Shown here piece after piece: positions 37,377 to 52,200 of a DNA stretch of 64,000 nucleotides. The number at the start of each line of letters is the position of its first letter. Position 1 is the first letter of the stretch. A program made the position numbers and the translations under genes. The notes under the pieces were generated by a model. The model was not told the DNA's origin and made no database searches. It was given only the letters and a program-made list of their open reading frames with translations. Source of the DNA: Penelope pileata (taxonomy: Eukaryota; Chordata; Aves; Galliformes; Cracidae); the NCBI GenBank assembly GCA_013396635.1, contig WBMW01005527.1, forward strand, positions 250,401 to 314,400, given 5' to 3'.

Positions 37377-39441
37377 TTCTTTCCATTGCTTGCAAGCCAA
37401 AGAAATGACTACAGATTTCAGAACATAAAATCTGATTCTCAGAAACTCTTTAAAGAAAATTAAGATCTACACTTTGTACAGTTTACTCCCCATTTTGCAT
37501 GCATGGAAGCAACTTACAGCTACCATCTCACAATCTGCCTCTGCTCACACATCCACCATCCACCTGGGACTGACAAATGCCCTGACAGAAGGGCATCTTC
37601 TAATTTAACTCTAGCTACTCTGAGCAGTTGCATTCCATATTTCAGTAAATTTTCAGATCAACTTTAAATCCATAAAGTTTTATAGAATGTGCTGCAGACG
37701 TCCTCATGTCTGTAGGGTCTGCAGCATTCCTCTGGCAATAAACTTTTTTTTTTCATCCACAGATTTCATTTCAAGAAATGTATTTTGGGCCAAAACTGTT
37801 CAAAAGAGATTTGTTGAACAGCAGCTATCTCTAGGCATCTCCACAAACTTCAGCCTACCAGCTTATTTCAGATAAACTAGCTTAGCATTTCTATGTGACC
37901 TCTGAGGTTTCCTGCAAGAAGGCCTAGGAGGGAGAGAAGCACCCAAAAATAGAGGCTTCCCACTGGTGATGTTTAGCCTCCTGCTTTATGACTGACTTTG
38001 CCTCTGCAGGATTTATTCCTGCTCAAAACTTAACATTTTCCTTTTTGCTAATATATTGTTTAATCTCTTCTACGCAGGGCACACACATTATTCCAATGAA
38101 GACATACAGGCATCAAAGGAGCAATTACCCTAAACATTCAGGCAGTAGAAATCTAAGACAGGGAACAAACAGCGAAGTAATAAGCCGCTGCTGGAGCATG
38201 GTGAAAAGGGCAGCTACCTTGAGGACAGGAACACAAATAGAGGGAATGTACAGTTGCTTGTAAATGCAATGAAATATGCACTGAAAAAAAAAAAACATAA
38301 ATGTCAAAGACAAAGTTAAAGTGGCCTGAGCAGCTTATTGCGTGTTCTTGAAATAGGTAAAGCTAGAAGGCATATGCTAATAGTGCAGCGAGAATCACAT
38401 GCTGAGGCTAGAATGCGTCACTGCTATCAAAGAGCATTAACTGCTAAGATTTTTAAATACACAATCCTGTGAGCACTGGCATAAAAAAACTCTTTTTCAG
38501 TAATTTATATCTTGTGACTGACTTTTCAAAACTGCTCTAACACAACAGTGGGACTGCAGTCTTGATCACACAGAACATACACTCTGTGAAAACCCAGCCA
38601 TGATCACTGATCATTGCCCAGGCTTATCAGTCAGTATTTTTTATGCTTCCTTGTTTTATTAACAGAGATATTTATAGAAAAATTAATTCTGTAAATACAT
38701 CTCAAATAAAACAATGATGTATAAGAAACACTGAACTTTTCTCTCAGACTCAGCTGTAATTATCCAGTTGCTTCACAATGTCTCTGATACAGATAATACA
38801 AAGTACATAGGCACTACTTGCTTCAGAAGTGAGAGTAAAAAGTATCTTACAAGACCTTGAGCGTCTGATAAACCTCCTAAAGACTCTGAGCACTGCTCTC
38901 ACTGTAAGTGATTTACTCCTGTGAAGCACTGCTAAATTTATCACCCTTTTAATGGGCATCTCACTTGCCTGTAAATAGCTGACAGGCTTCACTTTCTATC
39001 AAGATAATACCTAAAGTTTATCGTAGATCTTACCTGTATATACCTTCTAGACTATAAGCCATGCCGTTCATTCTTCCTGGAATTTTTATACTAATTGTGA
39101 TCCATATTACCTTAAGAACCAGAATAATTTCAATGAAAAAAAGCAACAATTACAAAAATTCATAGATGTATAATAACATATTGTAACAGTTTAGAACCAA
39201 AGACTTCCCAAGCAGAGGTCATAAAAGTTACTGAAAATACTTATTTTCATCAGATTGTATTTTCACTTCTAGGATGTAAATTTAGTGACAACTGCCATTA
39301 CTCAAGGTCTGCATGTAGCGATACAAAATGGAATCAAGCAGAAATGAGTTTTCTAAGTTAAAATTAAATATGAATGCTTGGGGTTTGAGTTAGCTCCGCA
39401 ATCTGTCATTTTTCTGACAGATCTTATAATCGATTCTTCTC

Positions 39442-39467
39442 CTGCCATGTTTATCACAACATGGCAG
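39442..39467. repeat. Perfect 10-bp inverted repeat, 6-nt loop
   Basis: CTGCCATGTT (39442-39451), TATCAC, AACATGGCAG (39458-39467). No associated element was recognised. Confidence 0.9.
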
Positions 39468-42400
39468 ACTCCAGAGGAAGAATTTTTAATAGGTATCAGG
39501 AGATCATAGTTTTATTTCTCAGTTTAGAGTCTAAGTGAACTCATGTATGGCTGACCAGTTGAACTGAAAAAAAAAAAGTGCTAGCTCCTCTCTGTCCAGT
39601 ATCAGAGCAATTAAGCAGCTCTAATTCACCACAGTTTAGTCAATTAAAGCAGGTCATTTAAAAGCTCTGATCTCCTATTTACAACCTTGATGCCCTGAAA
39701 AAGTATATATGAATATATTTTTTTTTCTCAAAAAAATAAAATTTATCTTTCTTAGAGTGGACTGCTTTTCTCAGTCACTTAAACACTAGTTAAAATTTGG
39801 CAAATCCCCAAACTTATAATTTTAAGAGGATAAAGCTATCTACAATAATTGCACATTTGTAAACAAGGCAAAAATAGATATTTGAAAACATTAATAATCT
39901 CCTAAGAAGAATATGTTTTTTTAGTGCACCTATAATAGAAACATACAAAAACACAGACCTGCAAACATACAGATAGTTGTTTAAATGTTTTGGCTCAATC
40001 CTTTCAAGTTGATCAATAGCAGATTCATTAAAAACTAAAGATTTGTGCCTAATGGAGCTAGACTTCATTCTAAACAAATCATTGTGGTACCATTTAAAAC
40101 ATAAAAGGCATTTAGGGGAATGTCTTGGGTATTTAAAATGGTTCCACTTTCACATCCTAGTGATTTATAGCTTTTATTAATGCACAGGAACAGAGGCCAG
40201 AAATCTAGGTACTAGTAAGCCTTTTCCTTCTTTTTGATTGTCATTTCCTGAGAGTATCATTACTTTAGAAAAAACAAACAAACAAACAAACATGAAAACA
40301 TTAAGCTATTTACATGAACAGACTTCAATTTTTCTTGTTAATGTCCATTTGCCCTCTAAAAATAATTGCACTGTGCATACAATCTGTTTTACAGAAGCTA
40401 CAGATTGCTCAAAATATCTTCTGATAATTAAATGCTATGTAATAGCTTCCTAATTAGACTTAACTTTCCCAGTCTCCAGTAGAAATAATTTTCAGGATTT
40501 AATAAGCAAACAAAAATTTATAGTGTATGCTAAAACAAAAAATTCACAAATGTTGATATTTTTCAAAGAGAGACTTCAATAAGAAATGGTAGTAGAGTCT
40601 ATTTGCACTATTTATTCTTCTTTAATATAAATTTGCTTTTTATTAGAAAATTGTCATTTATCACTGCAATGAATGACACTGGTTTTGATTTTTCATTTTT
40701 TTAATAACTTACAGAATGTTTCTTAATCTAGTGTATTAATTACATCTTACTAGCAGATAATTTTGTACTGCTGTTTGATGGAACTTAAACTCTTAGCATG
40801 TGTTTATTAGCTTGATTGTTTCTGAGATGCTCACACTTTCATTAAAGCTGCGATTGGTGCAATACAACATACAGGCTTATGAGATAATGAAGTTTATTTG
40901 GAGCTTTGTACTTCCTCTGACTTTTCCATTTACCTTTCAGACCTTCTTTTAGGCCTCACAAATAACTTCTCTGGAAGCCTACTGATGTTTTCCATGCTTT
41001 TATCCCTGTTTCCATGACCTCTGCACGTACTTAACTTGCACTGCACCACACACTTACCTTGCTGCATCAATCACCATTGTATAGGATACAGCAAGAAATT
41101 TCACATATTTATCTTCTGTTATTGTGATTCTTTGTGTTAGAAGCTCCCTACATCACATTCCCTTTTTAATGGAATTTGCATTCATGACATGGCAAAGATG
41201 ATGACACCTTTCTGTACTTAATTCTCTGTGGTCTACGTTACCCACACCTCATCTCTAACTCTTAAGGTATTTTTGCCATTGGAGTAATACTTATAAATAA
41301 AAATGAATCCTTCTATACATACTTTTTTACATTGGTGTAGTGCTATATTCTGATTTTTGTTTTCTAGCACGTTGAGGAACTAATGATTATCTTGTGATCT
41401 CTCACTTTGTACTGCTCAGAGACTTGCTAACCACTCAATGATGCTTCATATACAGTCAAAGGCCTCGCTTTACCAGGGAGTAGGCAATCCATGACAATGC
41501 TAGTAAGCATTGATAAAAGGAACAGACCAAAGGAAGGTTTATTTATAAAACCGAGACAGAACAGACAAAAACACTGCATGACCTTGAAGAAAAGCCAAAA
41601 AATTAGGTGTTGAGACCTTTCAAGTAACTTGAAGGCAAAAAAAAAGAAAAAAGAAAAAAAGAGCTGTTGGTTGTGTGATTCGTGTTTTTAAGAAGGCAAC
41701 AACAGAATAACGTCTTTTTAAATTGTGTAAATGCCAGTTCAATCATCTATTTACTCAGTCTTAAATATTGCTACTTTTCAGAGTAGATTTTTCAGTCTAA
41801 CTGACAAGCAAAGAAACGGAGTGTGTACAGGGAGATAAATGGGACATACAGAAGTAAACGGAAAAGCTAAGGCAGGAACAAGGGAGAAGTGCTTCATTGC
41901 AGAAAAGTAATATAACAGGACAGCACCAGGGATACACATACTACAGTACTTCCAAAAATCATTTGAGATGATCTTGTTAAAAGCATAGGAAATTCCCACA
42001 ACACATTTCTGAGAATGCAGTGTTAACAATTATATATAATCCTAAAATGTTCTTATTTATTTCAATTTCTAAAATCTACAGTTGCAAAAAACCTAGCCCG
42101 GCACAAAGCTATTCAATAAGAATTCAGGAACACTAGGTTCTATTCCACTACCTGTGTGCTTTAGATGAGCCATTTCCTCTCCTGGTGTTGTTCTTTACCA
42201 AGTCTGTACCTTCAAACCCATCCTTGTGCCTTCCAATTTCTCACTTTACACCTAAATTGCAAGATTCAGGGGAACTGTGAACTCCATGTAGCTGTTCATC
42301 ACCCTGAAACACACTAAGGTTCTGCTAGCAACATTCAAGGAAGATCAATTTATTTAAAAAAGAAAAAAGTTTTGTCGCAAGGTTACTAGTTAGCGCAAAC

Positions 42401-45400
42401 CACAACTTGTAATTACCCATCCACATGCAATTCCTGGTTTATAAATAGAATTTCTTTGGGATGTCTTAAAGCTCACTTCATGCAAACTGTTCCTAAAATG
42501 GAAGATAGCAATATTACCTTTTGTTATTTAAACTCAATCTTAGATCAGCCTGCCACATGGTGACTCTTCAATATATTGAAGAATCCAGCAGTGTTTCAGT
42601 TGATATGCAATAGTAATCATCAGTTAGAGAATCAAGCATATCCAGATTAAAGGAAGATACCAGCAATCATTTACTAAAGCAAGAATAAAATAAGTCTCAT
42701 TTGAAAGAAAGTTATGGCATATATTCCAAGAGTGGTATATAAAGAACAAGCACTATTTCAGTGCTTAGGTCACAAAAACAATTTTATTTCTTTCTTGATA
42801 TAAGTGATAGCCACACCTGGGCAAATTGCTGTATTACACAGCAGGCTTTGGCATTTGGTTTTGCAGTATGTGGAAACTAGAAAATATGTCTCAGTTGTGA
42901 TGTAGCAAGAAAAAAATAGAAGTCACACAAGTAGGATAAACAAAACAGAAAGCACAACACAAACTTAGCCCTTTGGAGCATTCAGAAAACTATTCGAAAG
43001 CAAATCAAAGTGGCTATTTTCAGATCCTGGCTTAGATTAGTCTTGAATTGCAACTGCAGAATTTTCTACCCTGTTCTGCCATGTACACACACATCTGCTG
43101 TGTGTCTGCTAACATATGGTGTTTCACTAATTAATTGCTAGTTATCAGCCAGGCTCCTACTGCTCACATTAAATGTGAGGACCCTCCAGAATGTTTCACA
43201 ATAATGATTTCACCGATTCACCGCAATAGCCACTGTACAAACAGGAAACAGTTTTCCATGACAGAAATGCAACAGCTACCTCATTTAAAATCAGTGCCTG
43301 TTGTTTTGATATTGCAGGTTCACTCTTACATAACAGGAAAGCATCAGAATAAGTGCATGCTAATCAATACCTGCAAATGGAAAAGCAGTAGCAGTTCAAT
43401 AACTTGTTTCCTCAGATGAAAGCAAAATACAGACAACTCAAGTCCAATAAACTTTCAGACAGCTTTTTGAAAAGGATGTGGCTTCATGCTTGGGTTCCTT
43501 TTTTTCTAGTAAATGGGTTTCTAAAATGTCTGTTATTCACCATTAGATACAAAAATTATTTCTGAATAAGCTTTTAGATATTGCACAATGTCAGTTGGCT
43601 CTTGCATTTCTTGATATGAAGTCAATTTGGTGATGGCAATGTAAATCCCTTTAGGTGTCAGCCACCTTCTAATGGGCTCATCCCACTGAGAATCAGTTCA
43701 AGTTACTCACTAAGATTGCCATAGCTGGGAACTCAAAGACAACACACGAATATCACACCTCAATCAAATGAGACATAGGTGGCCAGGCAGAAGCATGGCT
43801 GGCTTCCTACTTTCCGAGTTGATTTTTCAAATCAACTCATAGGTATATTAACAGCCTGAAATACCAGTGAGGGAAAAGAGCAGTTGTGGGTGCCATTCAT
43901 GGGAACCAGAAGGAAAAGTGCTGTTCCCTTGTGCATTTTTTTGGAGAACAAGTCAAGAAATAGGGTACTGAAGTCTATCAAGCCATTCTTACATTATACC
44001 ATAGCTTGGTATAAAATCATCTTTCAGAAGCACTTAAAAAGGAAAACATACAGAATTTTAACGAGCGAAAGTAATTCTGATACAAAGCACTATTTGTAAT
44101 ACACCAGCATAGGAAGTGTGGTATCTCAGACTTGAAGGACAACGAATAATAAGACACAACCACAGTACCGATACATTCTAGAACTGCAAAACTACGCCAT
44201 GGTGTAATCCAACAATAAAAAAAGAATGTCTGCAGTTGCTGACATAGGCAAGCCACTGAATTGAAGTAATTATGCATGGACTTCAGAGCCCAGAATTGCA
44301 TCAAACTTGCCAATCGAGGTGTGAAAACAAGCTTTCCAAAAATGAGAATCAATTGATTCAAAGATAAGGTCTCCAAAATGCAGGGCTTTTTTCTCTAGGG
44401 AAATGTCATATTATTCATTAGAAAAAACTATTCGACTGTCTGTGTCCCTTAATGTCTCACTGAAGTTGTTACAACATGAAGTTATATCACAAGAAAAGGC
44501 ATTTTTTAATATAAAATTTTTTATTGTGCAGAAGCCTTTGTGTCTATATCTCACTATGACACATTCTAGTGAAATGCAAGCTTCACGAACTTGCAGTTGA
44601 AGGTTTTGTTAATCGCAGCATTAACATGACTTCAGTTGCGGCATCACGGTTATAATCATGAATATTTTATGATTAAACTAGTGGGGATAATAAGATGACC
44701 AAAACTATTATTTAATGAAAATCTGTGACTTGCCAAGTAAAACTGCCTTTACAATTGGAATACAGTTACTGAATATAATTAGGAAGTCACAATAGCCTCA
44801 AGGAGACTTTCAGATTTGTATTGTTTTTCTTTAAACAATGCATATTCTTTGTCAGCTAAGTAACAGAATACTCAGATAATAAATGTGACACGAAGTACCA
44901 TCACCTTCAGAAAGGGCTTAAAAATTGAAAAGGTGCTGATTAAACTGCAGGGACGTGAGCAAGCTCATTTCCAAAGACTGCATTTACTCTGAGTCCAACT
45001 GCTTCAGAGATAGTACATTAGATCAGGAAAGTTAAAGAAAAAAAAATCAGTCAATAAAGTAAGGCCAATTCACGGTAGTGAAACAGGTGATGATGTAAGG
45101 AACAAACAATGGCTGGAATCAAAAGAGAAAGTTTGGGGAAAATAGGAAGTACCAATGTGTTAGGTTTTTCCATAACTGCTGATCAGGTTTTCAAAGCAGC
45201 CTTGAGGTCATACCATTCAACACAAACTCCCATTGCAACAGGAGCCTCACTGGTCTACAAATTTTGACACTGGTATCCTGAGCAGTCAGATGATTTGATC
45301 TCAGACTGAGTTTAAGGATTAACAGTAACACCCATCTTTTCACAATCTGCTAATTGCTCAATTTATGCTAGAATTCATTATTACTACAAGATGAAAATGT

Positions 45401-48400
45401 GAATTCAACCACTCTAGCTCTGGAAAGAAACGTTTCAAGCATTGTATGAAGTCTAGATCTCACTATCTGCTTTCTAAGACTCCAAGGCACTCACCTCTTA
45501 AAAAATACATATCTGATTATGAAAATTAACTTTTGCTCCAGTTTTCCAGCTCCACCATTTGACACCTCATGAAAAAATTCCATTCCAAAATTCCTTCTAC
45601 TCCTTGGCAGAAGCGCTAACTCTTAAGAGCACGATATGCACTTAGTGACATTTAAATATTGGTAATAAATACAGTAAGAAAGGAACAAGCCTAAATAAAA
45701 TTATAGCCAAGAAATTTTATAACTGTCATCCAAGATTATTTGGTGGATGAGTCTATGTTTTCACTTTTACCCATCTAATAACAAACTATGAAGTATTTTT
45801 TCAACCATCTTTCTGAATTCTAGAAGAATAGCATCAGTGAAGAACACTAATCAACCTCCTGTTTTCAAATTCATTCCGCACATTCTGTTACAATCATCTC
45901 TCTTTCAGCACTCTGAAATCAGTTCTCATCTTACATCTCTTACAATGAACAGCTAACATTCAGATAACTCATCTCCACGGATACCTGGCCACTGTAGTAT
46001 GATGAATTCTGAGATGAGTTAAATCATATATGATTAAGAGTTCTTCCCAGGCAATGGCTTTTTGATTTCTTACAGTGAATGAAATATCTGGGTTTAACTT
46101 TTCAGTCAGGGACAAAATGCTGAGGATGAAATTAAACATGCTTATTTTTAGGCATCTAAACATTAGGCTTGAAACCTACTTCTCTAATCAGTAGGGAAGA
46201 CATCTAACTTCTGAGAAAGATTCACTTAATCGTAAATTAGTAGGTGACCCAGAGTCATGCCCCACTGACCATGGAGAGCAAATCAAAGATACAGTTAGAC
46301 GAGCTGCTCAGCAGCTAACGCTCCATGAAATACAGTCCTTCGAGACTCAAGTGGAACTAGTGTCACTTCTTGTCTGGGAAGAGGCTGTGAGTGTCATTTC
46401 TTGAAGTTAATAATGACATTCAAGTGTAATTTATAAAATACAGATCAAGACCAGACTTTTATGCCATAATTAAAATAGTTTATAAATTCAATTTCACTTT
46501 AAGCACTAGTAAAATATTGGCAATCAGAAGAGTTGCCGTTGACTGGATTTAGATTTCATCGATGACAATTATGACTGCAAAATTGTTCCATAATAACAAC
46601 AATGCCATCCACAGATTCCTCAATAAAAACACTGTACAGCTCGATATCCACAGGTCCATATGTTTATCTTCTATGTTCCATATTCATCATTCACTAGTTA
46701 CAATGAGAATTATCTTAATAACAGAACACAAGTACATGCATACTCTGTTACTGCCATAAATTCTTTAACAATTTTATTGAGCATTCTAACCTAATTTGCT
46801 AGAATATCTAACTGAAGGTTAGGTTAGAGACTAGAATTATTAGGAAGTTATGTCTAGAATCCATAATTCTGCCTTAAAAACAACAGCACTAAAAAGCAGT
46901 CATACCCTACCAAAGTCCTTCTGCTACCTGGTTTTATGTGGCAAAATCCTTGAGTTCTTAGTCTTCTAGGGAATCTGGGCCAAAACTGTACTTTTGTTGT
47001 AAGCTTAAATTTCTGGGCTTGGGTGTTTTTTTTTGTTTTTTTTGGTTTTTTTTGGGTGTCCCTCCTCTTCCCCCCTTCAATGTAACACCCATTAATCTCT
47101 CACAGATCCAAATCTCGTAATAAGAACAATGGGTCACGCTTTCTCTCCAACAGCCTACTCCTACTTACTAATTACTGAGGAAGGAAAAAAAAAGCGCCTG
47201 CAAAGTAAGAGGAAACAATCTTTCAAGTAGATTCATTTTCTTCACTCCCATTCTGCCCAGCTTTCCCATTCATCTCACCTTCACATTTCTAAATTCCTTT
47301 CTAACTTCTTGTATACAGAAGTACAGACCAGTTATTTTTAAAGTAACATATTGCTACTTGTTCACTGACAAAATATAAGCAAGATCTGCTGTGTGACTCA
47401 AGGCTATGCTGTAGAATTCAGAGCATGTCCATTTTTATACAGGGGCTCTATTGATTAGAGTTGAAGTTCACTACTTGTATTTGCTCTCCTCATTCTTATT
47501 GTCTTGTCTTAGTAAATGAAAAAGAGTAGCAATAAATAACCTATTGTAATAGGAAGAGGACCAAGTGTCTTGGAAGTGAGGGCCACAGTATATCTGGTAC
47601 TAGATCAAAAAAAGTTTCCCATCAGGAGAACAGACAACACTTGTTTGTAACAACAAATGTAATGAAGACTGCCACAAGGTTGCCTAATACCAGTCTAAAT
47701 TAAGTTTATTCAATTCAATGCATCATCTAGCCATAACACCACAGCAGTGTAAAACAGACTTAGCATACTCGAGTATGTCTGCTTTTGTTCATTTTTCAAT
47801 GAGGAATTTACATTTTAATGTCTGAGTACTATGAAACTTAGACCATAATATAAACATAGTTGCAATTTCTCTCTAAAAAAAACCCTCCCCAAATAGTTTG
47901 GGACAAAAGACAAGATACTGTTATTTTCAAAATTCAGTCTTTCAAAACCAGGTCACTTCTGAATGAATGTGTGATATTCCAAGCCAGCACTTCTTAAAAT
48001 TTTACCTGCTATCTTATCTCAATAAGTATAAATTGAGAAAGACAAGCTGGCAGAGGGTGAGAATTTAATCATACTTTTTAGCTACTGTAAGTTGTCCATA
48101 AAAACTCACAGCTGAATTCAAAATTTTAGAAGTTCAACTTCCAGCTGCTGTGTCACTGAAGTGACCTGGATATGCCATCATGATCTTTCTCCATCCCAGC
48201 AGGTCAATAAATGTTATGCAGAAACAAGGAAGGAGGTTTTTTCCACACAGTAGTACTCCATAATTAACTTCAGTGGACCTAGAGGCACCAAAGGCTTGAA
48301 TTAAGCTTTCAAAAATGCCTTTGTAGCAGCAACAGGGATCAAGACTCCTTGACTAGAGGCTCTGCCTGCAGTCTAGAGCAAAGCCAAAGGAAAACATGGC

Positions 48401-49227
48401 TGTGAACAAGCTTTCTAATTTAAAAAGGCTGCTTCCAAGGCCTTTTCTTTAAGTAGAGACCTCCAATCTACTGGCCATGCCCTCATGAACAATGAGTTCA
48501 TCCATAGCCACATTTATGCTTCTGGTTAAGTAGTCTGGTCATTTTATGTGATTCATTGTATTCTACTAAAAGGGTCAGGTTTGAAGATATCTAAACCTAG
48601 CACATAAAACTTGGTTAATAGATAGGCACTTTATATAAAATAACTGAGGAAATAAAAAGGCAAGTTTGCAAAAAGGAGAGCAAAGAGATTGGAGACGCTG
48701 GCTCATAACAGTTTCTACTATGATTCTCCAAGTGAACAAGGATTAGGCAGGTAGCTTCTGTGTACTTCAAAATGAAGCTCCAGAAAGATTTACCCGAAGC
48801 ATATAGTGCTGCCTAAGTAGCTTCCCTCTTCCACACCGCGCCCCCAACCCCCCCCCCACAGAAAAGGAAGATTTAGATTTCTGAGGAATACATCATAATT
48901 AAGTGGATAAGAGAAAAGCACATAGTTATCTGTTCCATTCTTTCTCACATTTGTAATCTAGAGAAAGTATACAATCCACATCCTTGCACTTTCCTGTATC
49001 AAAAGCTGTGATTCTATGTGTTCTCTACACAACTGCAAACGTTTCTTTTTCCCTCTATCCCTCATCTGTGTCACTATTTTAAGTTCAGTGTGAACAGCCA
49101 GTCCCATTTAGGGCACTTGTCATACAATGTCATACAGCATTTTGTCTTAAAGTATTCTCTCCTGAACTATGAAAACTTGGACTCAACTTCTGTCCTTAAA
49201 CACAGAATAAGACTCATACAGAAGGCC

Positions 49228-49248
49228 AAAAAAAAAAAAAAAAAAAAA
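49228..49248. repeat. Poly(A) tract, A21
   Basis: Uninterrupted A21 followed by GGAAAAAC. No retrocopied gene was recognised upstream (49018-49227), and no flanking duplication was seen. Confidence 0.9.
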
Positions 49249-52200
49249 GGAAAAACTGTCTCCTTGTTTTCCCTTCTCCACTATGCTGTATTTTCTGTGC
49301 AACAGAACCTGGAATAAAGTCCTTAAAAATAGTAAAATTTTGGAATGGACCAGAATTCTAGTAATTTATGTATTTCAGGAACCTGCCAGACAAATATCAA
49401 ATTTTGTTTGAGTTCACTGGAAGTTCCACATTGCCTATTTTAAGTTGCATATACCCAGTAAAGAGCTTCCCAAACCACCTGCAAGCTCAAGGTCAAGGAC
49501 TGGCAGAACCAGATGTCAAAAGGCAAAGCAATAAAAATAAGCACGTCTCTTCTGGGTGACAGGCTGTCAAATTTTATTTATATGGTCTTGGAATCTACTA
49601 GATTTATAAGCACCAAGGTTGGCAGAGAACAAAGAGCTTAGAGGAAAACCAGAAGGAAGAGCATCGGGCTTGTTCTTAAAGGTTATTAAAACCAGTATGC
49701 AACGAACAATCTTCAAAAAATGAACGTTTCTATCTCGCCAGCTGATATGTAAAGACCCAAGAAAACCATTGTTAAAAAATAATTAGGAACAACAATTAAA
49801 AAATGAGTTCAAGAAATCTGAATATATTTGTTTGCACAGAATAGTAATCCAGTCACTTCCTCATTTTTTCCCTAGTCAAATCGTTTCAGATTTCCTCCCA
49901 TTACAGTACAATAAGGAGGTCAGTCCTAAGACTCAGTAAAGAACATCACACATAGTAAATATGTCCAGGTTAACAATAGATCCAGTTTACCAGTAGTCTC
50001 ACAGCCTCTGCTGGATGACTAGGTACTATTTAACCCTACACTCTACATAAATTTAGGATTCTTCTCTTCCAAGACCCCATAAAGTCAGCAGGAGTTTTAT
50101 CAGGCATTTCCATGGGTCCTTCCCTAGTCTCAGAATCTCACTGTGTTCATTCCTAAGTGGCATGGGCGGGCCATAATGAGGTTGGGAAAAGTGCAGTTTC
50201 TTACTAGCTTAGTAGGTCCAAAAAGATCACCTAAAGTAGATATACAGACTAAAGAACGGAGTAGGACTACACACAAGTACATAAAAAACCTGGTGTCAGT
50301 CACCATCGTCCTAGACTGTGAACCAAAATGCTTTTTTAAATCAGACAATAGTTCATCAACAGCTGTTAGAACATGTAAATTTTTGCAGAGTTTAGCAGTC
50401 TAAAGCAGCACAAAGCATTAAAATACATGTATTGATGGAGTAAACTCCACTCACTTTGTGGGCTGAGTGTTCATTAACAGTTTCAGATATGATGGGTCAC
50501 GTTAAGTTGCCAGTTTCCACACTATCTGTAAGCGACTGAATTGTGTTGCATTCCAGATGGTGAAAAAAAAACATTTTTAGGGATTAGAAAAAATGGCAAA
50601 AAAGTCCTCCCTCAAGCCTGTTCTCTTCCACTGGAGCACTGTAAAACAGGAATGTTATATTCTACAGTGAGTGCTTGTGCTTTTCACTAGACAAACTCCA
50701 CAGGCACATCAACCTCATGTCATCAGGGCAAAATCTTTCTCAGTGTATAACACTGACATAGGACTTCAATTACAGAAATGGCTCAGTATGCTAACTTCCA
50801 CCTTCTTTATTGATGTCATTTGTTGGAGCCACTGGATCTGCCTTCACAGGCCCAACACATCCTCTCTAGTCCCTGCATTCTGCTGCCTCCACTGATTATG
50901 GTTTCTTCACACATACAAAACCGCATGCTGTCTCATCCCATTTATTTTAGTAAAGTATTTGGTATTTAGTGAAGTCTTAGTAAAATATTTACTTGGGGAA
51001 AACACCTTGAAAATTACTGAAGTGTCTATACTTACAGGATTCTTTCTGAAATCACGTGATAAATCAAGTATGAGATTGCATTGGCTCGTTCATCAAAAGA
51101 ATTCAAAGCATTCAAACTTCTTTCAAAAAAGCAATACAAAATAATTCTTAAATAGAAGGACAAAATTTTCTTCCTCATTTTCACTTCTGTCTCACAACAC
51201 CATATAACTACCAAGATTTCAGCTCATTAAAGATTGGCAGGGTTAGACTTTTTTTTCTTTTTTTTTTTTAAAGCAGCATAGCTATTGCTGTTCCAGCACA
51301 CTTGTCTTGAGAACAAAACTAGAAGAGATTTAAGCTTATTTTAAACAGAATTTTATGAAGGAAAGGAAAATGGAAAAATCAGGAAAAGCAAAACTCAGGA
51401 AAAATAAATGCTATGACATGAAAAGTCAGAATTGATTTATCGTTCAAATGTTAAAAACTCTTGAACTCAGGTTAGATTAAGAAATACTTAACTCGCTTTC
51501 AGGTTACATAATAATAGGATTATATTTCATCTGATATTACCTAATCTTAGACTGCACTCATCCTATAATGTCATGATACATATTAATATAGACAACAAGG
51601 AACACTGGGATCACCTTGAAGGTATACATCAAAGGTATACACCTTAGGTAAGCAGGGTAAAAGCAATGTTTACTTCTGAAGCCTGTAGAAGATTTTTTTT
51701 TTCCCCCCTCAAAGTTTAGGCATAAATAAAATTTATTTCAGAAGTGCAAAAATAAATGTGCCTATATACTTTGGTGTTCACACTCCAAAGTCAGTAAATA
51801 CTTCAGCCAGCATTAGTTCTAATGTAGAACTCCCCACTATATACTCAGTTCCTTTTTTGGCAGGGATTTGCCTACTTAAGACCTCTTACAAAGGAACTAC
51901 AACAGAACTTTTCATAAAATTTGCTTTAATTTCCAAATTATCATTGCCTTAAAGTCCTCGTCTAACCAAAGCATTATGTCTAATGCTGTTCTCAGTATCC
52001 ACTCAAACTAAGCTACCTCCAGAAAGAAATCTGTCTCACTGGACTAGCCCCCCATGTGTAATTTATGACAAATGGAATAAACTGCTGTGACCAGGCTGCA
52101 GCCAACGTCATTTCATGCTTGGTACCTAGCGACTATTAAAGATAAAACCTCTTGGCAGCAATCTGACATCATTACCAGCAGTTTCAGAGTTGAGTTCTTG

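Noticed and set aside
38750..38992. 80-codon minus-strand frame with a basic Arg-rich middle
   Set aside because: Looked like a nucleic-acid-binding segment, but no family is recognised, and there are no splice or start features.
44017..44376. 119-codon minus-strand frame
   Set aside because: No recognisable domain, no repeat or exon context; chance length.
46794..46828. 10-bp inverted repeat TCTAACCTAA / TTAGGTTAGA
   Set aside because: AT-rich arms with a loop of about 20 nt or more; expected by chance in a window of this size.
49008..49019. TGTGATTCTATG resembling a CR1 tail
   Set aside because: No CR1-like sequence upstream; too short alone.
50030..50410. Overlapping frames on both strands (86 and 72 codons)
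   Set aside because: No recognised protein; both frames open in the same interval suggests composition, not coding.
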